Source: Litoditis marina
Taxonomy: Eukaryota; Nematoda; Chromadorea; Rhabditida; Rhabditidae
Reading direction: 5' to 3'
Assembly (NCBI GenBank): GCA_964036275.1
Contig: OZ038440.1
Coordinates: 682,001-746,000 of the forward strand
DNA: 64,000 nucleotides
Part shown: in pieces, positions 1 through 19,100 of the stretch
Layout of the letters: each line of letters starts with the position of its first letter
How positions within the stretch are numbered: position 1 is the stretch's first letter
Program-made: the position numbers and the translations under genes
Notes under the pieces: generated by a model
Database searches by the model: none
Told to the model about the DNA's origin: nothing
The model's input: the letters and a program-made list of their open reading frames with translations, nothing else

Positions 1-226
1 TCTGCCCCCTTTGAACTGACAGCTGTAGCGTACACTTCGAGCTCACTGAAAAAACATATAAATTAACTGCGGAGTTAAATATGTAAAATCATTCACAATA
101 ATGTCTATCTGGCCCATGTACGCATTACTGCACCATGTACAACCTTGCGGCAAGCTAAAATTTACACGCTCTTTCGTTTGCAGGCAAGTAAAAAAAAACT
201 AAAAATGTCAAATTGCCTAAAACAGA
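1..226. other. Intergenic, no gene seen
   Basis: AT-rich sequence with no recognisable coding exon, RNA gene or repeat. It lies downstream of the possible last exon at 227-430 and may hold its 3' UTR. Confidence 0.4.
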
Positions 227-430
227 CTAAACTATGACAGCCAGCGCTAGAATGACCCACTTGTACAACTTCTCCACCTCCTTCACAGTCCTCACCGTCT
301 CTTCTGTACTCTGATTGTTCCTCGATCGATACATCACGTCTCGCAACTTTCTAATGAGATGTTGAGCTATAAAAATACTTTGTCTTCGAGCTCTTCCGTT
401 CTTCCTGTCCCCTTCACTCGCTTTCGAAAT
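227..430 (-). CDS. Possible last exon of an unidentified gene with hydrophobic C-terminus
   Basis: A minus-strand reading frame ends at a TAG at 227-229 and encodes a basic/acidic helix-like stretch (RKLRDVMYRS, then VRTVKEVEKLYKW) followed by a short hydrophobic tail VILALAVIV. A candidate 3' splice site TTTTATAG sits at 367-368, giving an exon 227-366, but the same frame stays open to about 430, so the true left boundary is uncertain. I do not recognise the protein. The charged coiled-coil-like stretch and hydrophobic end would suit a tail-anchored membrane protein, which is inference. No upstream exons were found between here and figl-1, so this could be the end of a gene, an alternative 3' exon or chance. 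Confidence 0.28.
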   Translation of the reverse strand: MSKASEGDRKNGRARRQSIFIAQHLIRKLRDVMYRSRNNQSTEETVRTVKEVEKLYKWVILALAVIV

Positions 431-547
431 ACTGTGTTTGTAGTTTGATTCTGATGCGAGTTAGCCAACACTCCGCCGTGCTGTTTTTCAGAACGAGACT
501 ACAACTCATTTATAGTAACAATTATACCCAAATAAACACCATTAAGA

Positions 548-840
548 GCGAACTTGAGTTGCGATACTATCCCCTGAACCCAAACAAACCTCTGTAAATA
601 TGACCATATCATTTTGTTAACTTGTTGTTGTTTATATACCTGATCTTACCAACGATAACGAACTTGAGTTGTGATAGTCTCCCCTAAACCTTTGTAAATA
701 GGACGATACCTTAAAGCGAACTTGAGTTGCGATAATATCCCTAAACCCAGATAAAATTCCAAACATGAGCATACCATTTTGTTTACTTGCTGTTGTTTAC
801 ATAAATTATCCTACCATTGAGGGCGAACTTGAGTTGAGAG
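548..840. repeat. Diverged tandem repeat, ~110-bp unit
   Basis: The motif GCGAACTTGAGTTGCGATA recurs at about 548, 657, 716 and 822. Units carry TATCCCCTAAACC and TTTTGTTAACTTGTTGTTGTTTA blocks in the same order. The second unit is internally shortened. No coding potential. Confidence 0.75.
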
Positions 841-1877
841 ACGGAGGGTGGTGCCGCTCTGTTTGTCCTCAGTTGGGGGGAATGGGTGGCGGGGGCGGCG
901 GCAGAGGGACGAGAGACTGGTCTCAACACACGCACTCCACGTTTCACATCCACCGGCGTGGACGACATCTGGCAACTAATTAATTACTTTAACACATTTT
1001 ATATATGTACTATGTATAATAATATACTGTAAAGACATACTAGTGATCAAATGGATAGTCACTCGAAACGCATCATAAATCGGCCACGTTAACGTTAAAC
1101 AAAGGTAAAGTACACATGTGTGACTTTCACGTGATCATTTCATTGACTTCAAATGAGAATGCAACTGCGATCATGAAGCAAATGTAGACCTGCACGAAAC
1201 CATCATGAACATGATGTGAACCTCGGAAGTCCATGAAAAACATTCCAAAAAATGACAAAATGAAAATACCATTACCGAAATCACGTGTACTTTGAGATTC
1301 ATACAGTAAGACAAACACATTTATTAGGCACAACATGCAACAAGCACATGTTTACACATTCTAAAAAACTATGTCTGCCTAGAAATACACTCACAAGAAC
1401 ACAAACATCAGAAACAACCGTAGAACAGCTTCAAAAACAAACCTAATCTGCAAAGTTCAAAAACAAACCCGTACATTCACAGAAAAAAAACAATACCGAG
1501 ACCATTTCAAATAAGAACTACATATGACTACGATTACAACGTGAGCTGATGATAAAATAAATGAGCCATCAATAGAATAATAAGCTTGTCATACCTGTAA
1601 TCAGTGACAGTGTCATGAGAGTTCCTGTTTGCTTGAATGACGCGCGGTTAAGTCGAGCAAACTACGTGAAACGTGAATCAACATAACTCATATGTCCAGT
1701 GACAAAAATCAAGGCTTTCCTAGTACAATTTCGAGCGAGAAGTGAGCTGACTGGGTGATATGTGATGCACTAGAGATCAACAATGAATCTACTTAGGCTT
1801 GGAGCACAACATTCAAAAATACAAACCGAAAGGTAACATGCAGCCATATACCGTGCATGTACCTCGATGGCGACTGT
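841..1877. other. Gene-poor spacer downstream of figl-1
   Basis: No exon recognised. It holds a GC-rich purine tract (about 843-905) and a TTTATT at 1319-1324, which is AATAAA on the minus strand and could be a distant polyadenylation signal for figl-1. A 69-codon hydrophobic minus-strand frame at 1127-1336 has no Kozak or splice context and is treated as chance. Confidence 0.4.
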
Positions 1878-7590
<5,713 letters not shown>

Positions 7591-7605
7591 CCCCTGACTG
7601 AAAGA
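7591..7605 (-). promoter_or_regulatory. Probable trans-splice acceptor of figl-1
   Basis: Minus-strand CTTTCAG (AG at 7598-7599) is followed by TCAGGGG and the ATG at 7590. No upstream exon in compatible phase was found up to hpo-18, which favours spliced-leader addition here rather than a cis intron. Confidence 0.55.
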
Positions 7606-8015
7606 CGGAATAGGTCAAAACTTAAATAATCCATACATATCCCCTTCATTTTCAAGCTCATAGCACTTTTGCAAACTTTTCGTCAGGATTAACTTGCATA
7701 AATTTCCTACATTACATGGTGCCAAACACAAGAGCTTGTGAAATTGGTACAGCGGAAATATGCGCGAAGAAAAACTAAAACGAAAGATCTCACTTAAACG
7801 TGGACACATGCTCAAGGTATCCAATGGATGCTACCTTTTTATAGTTTCATAATCTCTTCGCGGTTGCAGACCTTCATAAAATATTAATAATAGGAGGCCT
7901 CGAGGGAAACCACACCAGATTGAAAAACGAACACAGTCGGTCACAATAGAATTTATTCGTGAACAAAATAGAGAAAACAAATCTACAATTTTCTAAAGTT
8001 GACAGCCGAATTGTT
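7606..8015. other. hpo-18 / figl-1 intercistronic spacer
   Basis: About 410 bp between the hpo-18 stop and the figl-1 acceptor. No exon or independent promoter is recognisable. TTTATT at 7952-7957 (minus-strand AATAAA) lies about 60 nt past the hpo-18 stop and could be its poly(A) signal. Confidence 0.45.
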
Positions 8016-9130
8016 CTAAACCTTCTTCACCATCTTGCCATTCTCCCATGCGGACATCTGCAATTGCAAAAATTTGAATGCAGCTGCATACTCATACACA
8101 AACTCACTAGGTTGAACATAGCGCTTTTCTAGAGGAGAAAAACTACCCACAGCGTTCTCACGTACAGTAATTTTTGCGATTTAACTTGTATTGAGCTCCG
8201 TCCACAAAGTTTGCGTGGCGAGACACTGTATCCCACTGCAATTTGTTCTAAGCACAGTACTATTTCGCTGCATATGACGCTTATTTTCACGCGAATTATA
8301 AGCGGAGCGTTTGACAGTGAGGACGCGAGTTCGTTATTTGTTAAAGGTATAATTAAGAATGCACCAATTTTCTAAAATATAAGACAAGTTGCCACGTGCT
8401 CTACATTGGGTAAGATGAGCTATGTTGAAGTTACATCTGTCACAAAATGACTGGACATATAATGTTTGAAGAATGAAATCGAAGTATGGCGACTGTGAGA
8501 GTTGAGAAAAGTAAAGACGATAATTGTGTGTCGAAATTGGGTATTTAGTTTCTAAACAGTCTAGGATGAGCATGCTCCGCGAAACCGCAAGCTAAATTTT
8601 TGGCAGAAAATTGGTTGCGGCTGTTCCGCAGAGCGCCCGAAACCGCTACGAAAATCCGCGGAACGACCGCTAGTTTGTCTGAGTAGTAGGCGGTAAGCGC
8701 CAACATAACATCAACTCATTCCATAAATTCACTTTGAAATCAACAACTCACGTTAAGGGTAGCTCCGGCACCAGCTTTAGGTCCTGAGGCCGAACTTTTT
8801 CTGACAACAACCTTCATGCACTTGCGAGTAGCCTGTAAAAAGGAAATTGATACATGAGAAAAAAGTTCTGGAAAAAAACCTATTCGAGCACAATGCACGC
8901 AACAAGAGCATTTCTTACTAATATAGTTGCTACTGCTCATTACATATAAAACACCCATCTTCTCGGAAAATCGCTGCTTGTTGCTATATACTATGGTGCA
9001 TACATATTGTTATCATACTATCAAACTCAATGATAAAACTAAGGAGAAAGTAGCACTAATAAAAACATACCTCAGCAGCGAGCTGAGAGTAACGGACGTA
9101 GTTGATTCCAGCGGCTCTCCAGGCAACCAT
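8016..9130 (-). CDS. hpo-18: ATP synthase F1 subunit epsilon, mitochondrial, 3 exons, 60 aa
   Basis: Small subunit of the central stalk of mitochondrial F1Fo ATP synthase (eukaryotic epsilon, ATP5F1E type). Exons 9071-9130, 8752-8832 and 8016-8057 are in phase 0. The N-terminus MVAWRAAGINYVRYSQLAAE is the family signature (human form also has a W-R-x-AG-xx-Y-x-RYSQ core); the C-terminus is short and lysine-rich (ENGKMVKKV). The 60-aa length suits the 50-65 aa family. The start is preceded by TATTTCAG with a 12-nt leader, a likely splice-leader site. It lies immediately upstream of figl-1 on the same strand; from memory the C. elegans genes F32D1.2 (hpo-18) and F32D1.1 (figl-1) are neighbours too, supporting orthology and an ancient operon. 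Confidence 0.93.
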
Positions 9131-9499
9131 GTTCGAAATGTACTGAAATAAAAACCAACCAGTTTTTAAGAACATATTCAGGATTATATGAAACCAAAAT
9201 GAAAAACATGACAGGGCAAGTTGTTGGTTGTTGTTGCTTTATATACAAAACAAACTAACATTGAACGTCCCCCAAAATTAGATATAAAGGAAGAATTTTA
9301 ATTCCAATCTCTCCGTCGACTATAACTCAACTAATCTGCAGCATGAAATGAACTAGTACACTTGAAAAAAAACATGAAAATGCTAATATTAATTATGACT
9401 CCAAATTATTTGCTCCTTTCACGTTTTCACAGCACGAAATTCAGGAGGAGAACGGGTTGACATGATATAAAAATATTACTTTCCTCACGGCCACAATGA

Positions 9500-9550
9500 A
9501 TGTTAACACGTTGTATGTTACATATGTTACATGTTACATGTTACATTATC
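9500..9550. repeat. ATGTTACAT short tandem repeat
   Basis: Repeated ATGTTACAT/ATATGTTACA units between hpo-18 and the DUF229 gene, followed by an AT-rich ATTATTAT stretch. Confidence 0.6.
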
Positions 9551-10140
9551 ATTATTATAATTATTATTATAAAATAATAGAGAAAAAATCGCGGAATTAT
9601 CTCTGGTCCAGCCGCCCGCTAAATTCCAATTCGGTGTCACTGTTTTGCGCTGTGCAAAAGCGGCGAACGTTGTAAGACCTTTTGTGCGCCGCCCTTCCCG
9701 TAACCAAGAAAACTCTCATAATGAACAGATACGATACCGGTGCCTTTGTGGTAAAATAAACTAGATGTATCGATCGAGTAGAGTTTAGGTTTGTTTTAGT
9801 TTAACAGTATTTAATTATAAGAAACCAGCTACATTTCCAGTAGAGAAGGAAATGTGTTAGAGGAAGAATATCACGATTCTTATAGTTCTAGTTCAAGGCG
9901 AGTTTCATCATACAACAATCAGAGATAGAATTGAAAAATTCGAATATAAATAAGTTTGACCGTCTTTTAGTATTATAAAAAGTTTATTTCTGCAATAAAA
10001 ACTTTTCACAACAGTGTTAAACGTCAAAGGACAAATATTATGAACCCTGTATTTTATACCCGCCACACAACATTCAAATATATCTATCGTTTAAAATATG
10101 ATCATAGTTTTGAAGATAATCCCAGCGGGCTGATTCCAAT
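9551..10140. other. Spacer between DUF229 gene end and hpo-18
   Basis: No exon found. It presumably contains the DUF229 3' UTR and the promoter of the hpo-18/figl-1 pair, but no clear core-promoter motif can be picked out by eye. TTTATT at 9983-9988 (minus-strand AATAAA) is a candidate DUF229 polyadenylation signal. Confidence 0.4.
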
Positions 10141-13100
10141 CTACTGCTTTCCCTCCTCCGTAGACGAAAGAACACAATGGCATATCTTTTTCAGGGCTGG
10201 ATCCGAGACACAGTGAGATGTGTTTCCGTACCTGCAGAATATTCTTATGTTATAATAATGAAACTCGTACGACAACCTGAAAGGGAGAAATCGTAAATAT
10301 CTAACTTGGTTTGATCAAGTTTTGAACTTTTTGCAACATGATACGCTAGTTTCTCCTTGAACAAAGTTGAAGAGCCCCGCTGAAGAAGCGTTGAAACGTG
10401 AGTAAAATTGAGCTGTACACTTCTGAATCAGTTAAGCAGCACAGGAAACTACAGATTTTTGCGATTTTCTCGAGGAAGCTCACACAAACTTATTAGAGGG
10501 TGTAACGAACATATTGTTCCTTTCGATCTCTCCCGTGGTGGTCCACTCTCCTGTGTTGAAGTTCTTCAGAACAATTCCTTCTATGATTGCGTTGCTCGGC
10601 GGTTTTGCTTGGAACACTATCCGATATCTGAAAAAAGAAAAACACTTCCCTGATTGTGAATTGTCATAATTTTCGTATTTTGCTCGAAAAACGACGGGAT
10701 CCAACTACAAACACAGAGGGATAGGGCAACCACACCGCATATGCTTAATTAAAGGAGCCGAACATGTAATAGTTCCAGCACACTTGTAATCGAGAATGGT
10801 ACCGTAGATTCAGTATGACGGTTCTACAAGAGCTATTTTGTAGTTTCCATAGCGTGTGTATGTTCACTCACAGTATTTCCAGTCCAGCGATGGGGATGTT
10901 CATTCCGTTATTCGGATCCTCTACCACCTTAGGTGGCGGCAAACGAATAGAGGCATAGGTGATACTGGACAGCTCTAGTCGCTGGCAAGAGTATGTTCCC
11001 TGTAATATATGAAACGTATCAAAGTTATTGGTAAATGAATGAGTGCATGAAGATAACTGATTCACCTTTTTACCTCAAGAATGTGTCGGTATTTTATAGC
11101 TCAAACGTAGAAATCGATCTACAAACGAAATTTTTCTGACATTCTCCAATACTGTATCGACTTTACTTTGTCAATTCAACTTATATCTAACCCGCGCTGA
11201 CTAGAAGGGTTTTCGTAATCACCAACCTAATGTTCAAATAAACCTTTTAGATGTTGGCGAAACACGCAGAGGTTATAGGTTTTTATTGAAGCTCAGCCGC
11301 ACCAAACTACAAACACAGCAGAACAGAACTACATACACAGCTTTGGTTCACATCTACGTTATGAACTAATTGTTTGGGTGAACCTGGCCAGTTCCACAAC
11401 CTGGTTTGAATGTTTACCTTCTTCTTCTGTACAACACCGTCGGCATCATACTCTTCCGCTTCCGATGTGATGATCAGTTCATTCAACGCGTTGACCAGAA
11501 CCTTGGAAATGAATCATTGAGAAACAAACATATAAAGTTATTCCGAAACTTTTTCACTCTGACAAACCAAACTATACCTAAACGTTGACGCCTATTGCAT
11601 TGTATTTAGTTACCACTGGGTCGGTCGTTCTTGCGCACCTTTCTCCACCTTCGATAACCTCTATATAGTCTTCGCCAGAAGTATAGTGGGTGTTATACCG
11701 TACTCTGTGTAAGTTGATGAAGTCATGCGAAACTGTACCTCCGCTGGTTTGGCAGCTTCCTCAAAGGGTATTTCCGTCTCCGAATAACAGGGACAGTAGT
11801 CCTCCGGAATCTCAACACGAATAATAAGACAAAAAACCGAACAAACTACAAATACAACAAAATGTAACAAGCTCTTGTCCTCTCGCCTTGTTTTGATAGT
11901 AGTTTGTAATTGTATTTTAGCGTAATTATGCTACTTTGTACTTGCAACCTGAGTGTAACAGACAGCCTCTCGGAGGATAGCCGTTGTCTTCCTAGAAGAC
12001 TATTTTCCTCCAACTCCCAGCGCCATTTTGACGCCAACAACACCTTCACACAACACGCAGTGATACGAGAGAAACATAACGCTTGAATTGTACTGTATAA
12101 GCTGTCCGTGTCGTGCACTAGATCATTTCAACTCACATTTGCCTCAAAACACGTTCTCTTTAATGGAGTGGAATGGAAGTAGGAGTAGGATCTTCTATTT
12201 GAAACCGTGTTGTTCTCGACATTCGGTGGCTCCACCTTCAGGAATTCACCCTAGAATAATTCAGTGCGGCAAGTGTGGAAGGTTCCAGTGATCTGTCATT
12301 TAAAGAAGGACCATTATGTGGTCCAAGCCCAACGCTTCAGTCCTTTAAACTGCAATACATTTTTTAATTGCAAGTTAAAGGATCGATATTGGTCAACATA
12401 ATCGTCCTATTTTAAGATCTGAAACTCCGCGGAAGACTTCAGGAGATGTTGTTGAACATGAAACTTTAAAGAAAAACTAGAGAGTTGAAAATATTTTTCA
12501 AAAGCACGATGCTTGTATGAAGAAGCTAAACTAATTGTTAATATCGGGCTACTTTTTAACCACGTTTTGCGGTTTTGCCGCTTCAACACGAAGTTTTCTT
12601 AGCGGGTAAATTAAATAAAAGCTTTCAAAAATACAGAAAAAAGTCAAATGTTATAGCGTACGGTAACAATTTCCATCAGAGATGCGTGCGTGTCGAATTG
12701 TGTCGTCAACTTTTGAGAATTCTCCTTCAGATTTTTCATAATCTGCAATCAGGAAGATGAACACAACGAAATAGATAAATGACATGATTCGCAGTATGTA
12801 TTTTTACCATTCTTCAATGAAAAGTACATCAGGAGTGCCAAGTACAGTACTTTCGTAACAGTTTCATGTAGTTCGCTCTATCCAAAGCAATCATGTACGG
12901 GTGAATTCTATATGTAACCGGGTTTTTAGGTAACCTAACCCTTTTTTGGTAACCTATTTTTCAGGTTACCTCAGTAGGTAACCGGATGGTAACCTGAAAT
13001 GAAAAACCGGTTACCAGTTTTTCTAACGCAAAATTTGGTTTTTACCGTTAGTTTTACCGGTAACCGGATTTTAGTTTTAGGTTACTTCCAGGTTACCTAC

Positions 13101-16100
13101 TAAGGTAACCTGAAAAATAGGTTACCAAAAAAGGGTTAGGTTACCTGAAAACCCGGTTAGTTGTAGAATTGGCCTCATGTACAGTCTTACCATATCCAGC
13201 TGTGTATGTAGGTTGATCGCTTTTCGGTCGGAACAAAAAATAAGGCGTACATCGAGATCAAACTACAAAAACATTTGGTCGCTCCCTATACATAAGTGAG
13301 TCAGAATTCGACCAAATTCTGTGTACGAAAGATCAAACTACAAGTCAGTTGTGGTGTAGAAAGTATACCTGTGGGTATTTTTCCCTCATGGCCGGTGGAA
13401 TCCGAATCGACAGAAACGGAAGACGAGCCTCCAGACGACCAACAACCTGCTTAGGCACCGGCATGCACGGTTCCAACACCAAATACGAACCGTTCCAACT
13501 CCAATTGACACATGGTAGCAACACCCGTTTATAATGGGGTGCTGCACCCGTTCGATTTCAACCTTTTGTGTTGGAACGGTTCATATTTGGTGGTGGAACT
13601 GTTCAACAAATGGAAAGGTGAACGTGGATCAAATATAGATTCCGATATAGATTTTTCAGTATTTGATATCGATTTTTCGTTAATCGATTCTGATCAGGAC
13701 TGTAATTCGAAATTCTTTTCATTTTGGAATAACTGGATAACCTAACAAAAACACGTATAAAATGAAATATTTATAGGCAACAACAACAACAACATAACAA
13801 ATAAGAATGAAATTGTCTAAAAATGGGAGTCTCGGAAATTGAACGTACTTAGGAAAAGTAACAAGTTAAGTGCAACAGAAGACACGATAATTCACAGAAT
13901 AAAAATTCGATGGCTCAATTGATATTCTTATAATCTTATTTTTCAAAAATCTCCTAGAAACCAGCTTACATATTTATGAATACATATATACATAAATATT
14001 GGATAGCGAACTAATATAAAAATGTAAAATAGGATAAAAGATGTGACTCTAGAATCTATGACTAAAATTACTAATGAAACCAAGCAAAACGTTAAATATT
14101 CTCATATCAAAAACCGACCAGTACTGTGCAGAGGCAACAAGCTTCAAAATATCTAATAAAAGTGGTATACCAACTCGTCGAGGTAATGTCATCTCAGTCC
14201 ACGGAATTCGCTCTTATCCGGTTCAGCTGAAATTAAACGCTGATTACAAAAAGCAGGACACGGGAATACAATTTAATGTTTCTGATAGTTCACAAGATCT
14301 GTGAATAACCGTGTAATTGAAAAGTATGCAAACTTAGGTATTTACCAATAGTTATCGTTCTATTAAATTCAAAAGTACTACTCTAGCGGGTAAAAATCTC
14401 AACAGAACAGCCATTCGCTATGTAAAACCCGACTTCAGGCAGAAAAGAGGGAGCTAGATCTTTATACAGAGTAATCGCCGCGAGCAAAATCCACGCATAA
14501 AACGGCTAAGAAGTATCCGTGCTTTGTCGGGCTTTAAGATACTACTTTTAGAGGCTTTAAGAGACGGTATACTAGATCCAGGGTGGATCTATTGTTGTGC
14601 AAAACTCATTCACAACATAGTATTGGTGACCTTTTGCTAAAAAACAGTGCAACTAAACTACTAAACAGAACTCAGACTCACACACTTCCTGATCCCCCAC
14701 TTTTTATGAATTATTCTGGCTTTGACTCCGTAATATCATCATCGCAAGTAAATAGTTGTACGGGATGGAAACGAAAATCTATCCCAAAATCATCTGACCA
14801 CATATTATACGTAATACATATTGTTGCTCCGAGCCGTGCGCCGTGCCTTATCAACTTTTGTTATATCTCGGAGCCAAATAATTGAATATATTGAAAATTT
14901 AAACAGTTTCTCACTCACACTGCCTGTTTAAGTTGATGGGCTCCTTGACCAGGATCTCCAGCATTACCTCATGCTATCGCATCGCGCAGCTTTTCTGAAA
15001 AATAGATAAATGTAAATGTACGTTCCAACATCTGTCTGAATACCCTTCATCTTTATTTCATTTTACCCGTAATGGGCGACTTTGTTGTCCACATGAATTG
15101 ATTAAAAATCAGTGGCAGTACGCATCAGTATTTCCGGAAACGTTCGTATGGAAACGTTAAGCAGCGTTCCCAAATGGGCTTTGTTCTAGTAGCTTCTACA
15201 AATTTACATATTCATTCATTCACGTCGCTTCGCTTCGCTATTTGTGGCAAAGTAAAAGCTGTACTCAGCAGAGCTTATGTGTTAATGTTTATAAAATAAC
15301 ATTTGGACAACTAAGAAAGTATAAAGTAGATCCAGTTCCTGATGGAATATGGGAATAAAAATGGGGTGAGAACAATGAGAACGTTTCCGAACTAAGGGTG
15401 CCTAGCAACTTTGAGAAACGTTCCTACTTGGAGCGAATTTGCGTTCCCGGAAGGAAAACATAAAACACTACTTTTTTCTCCCGTTTCTAGTCAGAGAATG
15501 TAACATCAGTACACTTCAATCTGTTATTGTTATCTTAAATCAAGTGATTGACACTGCTTTAAAAGTCAAACAAAGAGAGGCAAAAACGAGGCGCTCAACG
15601 CTAATTTTCTGAGATGACTAAATTTATGTACTTATATTTTATAATCACAATACCCAAATAAAAAGAGATTCAGTTTTCCCAGGGAACGAGCACGACATTT
15701 GTTTATTCGTCAACAAAGTTGGTCGTTTTTTGAAACGTTATTTAGAATTTAGACTACGTTATTGGAGCAAGATCTATGATCATCATAAAACACCAATATC
15801 TACACGAAATTAACTAACCTAAATCTTCATCTGGTTCTACATTCCTTTTGGTCAAGTAACGCACCGGAGAGGCATCTTTCATCAGAAGTAGGGTCATCCT
15901 TTCGAATGAACTGTAATAATTTTTTTGAGAGAAACATTGGGAATAAAAAAATAAGAATAAAAAGTTCGCACATTATTAATAGATCCAACGCAAACGCAAA
16001 CAGTACAACCACTGTTTCTCATCTCACATGCGAAATGCGACTATGCTACATAAAGAGACCCGTGGTTTTCTATTTTACATTAAACATTACAAATTTTCCC

Positions 16101-19100
16101 GATGTTCGTAAAACACTGTTCGGGTTATTCGAAGTGTCATACATCAACAATATAAGCGATTCACAAGACATCTACCAAAAATGGAAAAATAGATTGAAAC
16201 TAATACTTAATAAAACGAATTATGCTAATGCTAGGTGTGAGACGTGAGAGCTACGACTGTCTTTTTCAAAAACTAGTTTTTCATTTACGAGTCTTCATTT
16301 ACGGGTCTTCAGTTTCAGATTATATATATTTGATAAAGAGAGCGGGTGAGCAAGATGTTGAACGAGTTGATTTCTCATAACGGAGGATACAATCATTCAG
16401 AAAATAAAGGCTCACCTCTTCAAGAACGTGTAAAACTTCCTCAGGGTCCCGCACTCGGCAAACTCCTCGCTTTCGGCAGTCTAAAACGACATAGATAAAA
16501 TAACAAGAACCTAAGAAATAATGAGAAAATGATTAATATGCAGTTTGTGCAGTCCTCTCCAAATGTTGACTACTATTTTATTCCGAGGACTGAGCTGTCT
16601 TATCCAAATCACAATTCACAAATTGTTCGGAACTGGGTGTAGTTCCTATTCCCCCTTTATGCTCATTGCCACACGATTTCTCTAATGTTCATGATTCTCT
16701 ATATCTTGACTAACGTTCACCAACATCTTGACCCGATAGAAGGATCTCCCAGATAATACATGTATAGTGAATATGATCGAGTCCATAGAACATAACAATG
16801 TGGATAAGTCAGTCTTTATATCGCAATACAGAGTTATACAAATAATATAGGATGATAGAAAGGTGCGAGACTGAATACATAGGAGAGAGAGAGAGATAAC
16901 AGATAACTAGTAGTGCCACATGGTTTGGGTAAGTTACGGATTACGGCTTGTTCTCGTCTACTTACGATTTGTGCTCTATTACGACTCAACCTTCCCAGAC
17001 AGTCGCATTGAAGCGAAGTGATGCTTACTGCCACGAGTCGGCTATCTTGCGTGGTACGTGCGCGTGAGTGATATGCTAATGCGCACTCTATGTTAAGCAG
17101 CGTACCACGTATTGAATATCGCAGTCTGCGATAGCTCCCCGAGAGAGAGAAAGATGAAGAGAAGTTTCGCACTCTGCGAAAGCTCCCCAGCTTAGAAAAA
17201 CAGAAAAAAGAAGTCCGGTGACGTGATAACGAGTTGAAGCAAGCCAAACAGCAACGTGCTGTTATGCTGTTAGACCTCCACTATTATCGTGGGAGTTAAG
17301 AAACGATTGCCGGACAACTTCAAACTGCACAAAGCTTCTGTGTCATTCAAAAGCAGGTACCATTAGCTACGCCTTCAACGGCTGTCTACGTTCGGATTGA
17401 CACACTTCTAGCATAGAAATAAGCAGAACACACATAATAGATGAATGATAGTTAGGGATATACAAGCAAAAATTGATAGAAGGAGTAGAAAGTTGTCTGC
17501 CTGAAGGAGTAGGAAGTTGTCTGCCTGTTCTTCTGGTAGATCGATGTTGAATGTTCCATATCTTCTTCAATTCCGGTACTCGGCTGACTGAGAAAGTGTC
17601 GAGACTGTCTCCAACTTTTTCTATCAGATGTACATATAATTATTCGAACTTGGCTTCAGAAAGTGTCGAGGTTTTGGTCGAAAATCACTTCGAAGTGATG
17701 CGAAACGGTTCCACATGGCTTTTTGGCTAACCAATGCTAATTGATAGGCGACTGATAAATGATTATATGTTAACGATACGATAATGTTTTTGATGATTTA
17801 AGGCAGCTCTCACCGCCTTGGTTCACAATATAAACCGTCTCATTAGGCGGTTGACACCATGGTTAAAATCACGTCTAATTTGTTGGCTGGCTTGATATGG
17901 CTTTGAAGTGGGCGTTAGAAAGTAACACGTCTGTAGTTCCTGGCAGGATCATGAACACGACTATTTACGTATGACTCGTTTAATATGCGATTGTGAAGAC
18001 GTACATAATCACGTCTATTCTGTCGGCTACACCGTGGAATAGTTGTCGAAAACCAAAAGGTAACGTATTTCTTGATGGGGTCATGAAAACGACTAGGTAT
18101 GTCTTTTCTCGGATGAACTCGGCCATTATGTGCTGATGTCAAACGGATCTCGTTAATGTGTTCAATACGTCTTGTTCAGTTCTTTTGTTACGTCCAAGTT
18201 TCCGGCTGGTTTGTATATTGATGGAGTGGTTGAACGAAATAATCTTTTGATTAATTTAATGCTGGTCAATGAATTATCTGATTTCTACGATGTTGTTTGA
18301 AACCGTATGACTAAACAGTGAGCAGTGATAGTTTGTTTTTGATTACTCATGCATTATTCGATAACGATATTTTGCTCAGCATGACAATGTAGAACTTATG
18401 TTTTCAGGCAACAAGTGTTCACTTTCTGGCTTTCCGGGCATGTACTGCAAATCGTTTATCATACGTCTGAATGGCTTTCATTATTACGTTTATTCACGAT
18501 CACGGTTATGGCGTGTAGTAGGCGTTAGTGGTAACACGTCACGTTTTTCTCAATGAGATCATGAAAACGACTACATACGTTTTTTCTGATAAACACGAGA
18601 ATTTAGTGCTCATATGACGGATCTAGTGAAAATATTCAACACGTCTTGTATAGTGCCAGCTTTGGTAACGTCTGAGTTTGGCGGCTGGTTGCAAAATGAT
18701 GAATTCGATGAACGAGATAATCTTTTGTGGTTGATCGAGATAACATTCTGACCAATATAATGGATGGATGAGCTGACAATTACATACGTTTCTTGGATTT
18801 GATTTGATAAACGGCTAACTCTGCTACATGTCGCAATGTTTCAAGTACATAAGATTAGTTCTCAACGCTAACCTTTGCAGAAGTTTTTACGATTTACGGT
18901 TTCCATGACTTCTGATTACGGCATATTGATGGAATATGTAGTCGTTATAACGGTTAGTCACTTCACGTACGATGTATGTGAACGACGCATGACTATTGAC
19001 TACTTCTCAGAATGATGTCTTAATAGATCTGATGTACAATATACCATATATTAACATGCATAACTACGTCTGCCAGAGAACAAAAGTTCACGATTTACTA

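Noticed and set aside
7615..7824. Upstream first exon for figl-1 beginning near 7824
   Set aside because: Its GTGAGA donor leaves the wrong phase for the exon at 7342-7590, and the correct phase has an upstream stop and no ATG.
11846..12118. Minus-strand frame with SKWRWELEENSLLG as a DUF229 exon
   Set aside because: The exon at 12137-12250 already joins directly and in phase to 11739-11810, restoring the expected EANIPEDYCPC order; this frame would interrupt it.
15827..16012. Frame ending DQKECRTR as continuation of the 16416-16480 exon
   Set aside because: Phase fits a different frame of that exon (CRKRGVCRV), but the alternative pair gives a longer, more protein-like product; kept only as a second choice.
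16834..17247. 137-codon minus-strand frame (also 124 codons at 21104-21478)
   Set aside because: Lies within the two LTR copies, is low-complexity Ser/Arg/Leu from GA repeats and the hairpins, and ends in different sequence in each copy.
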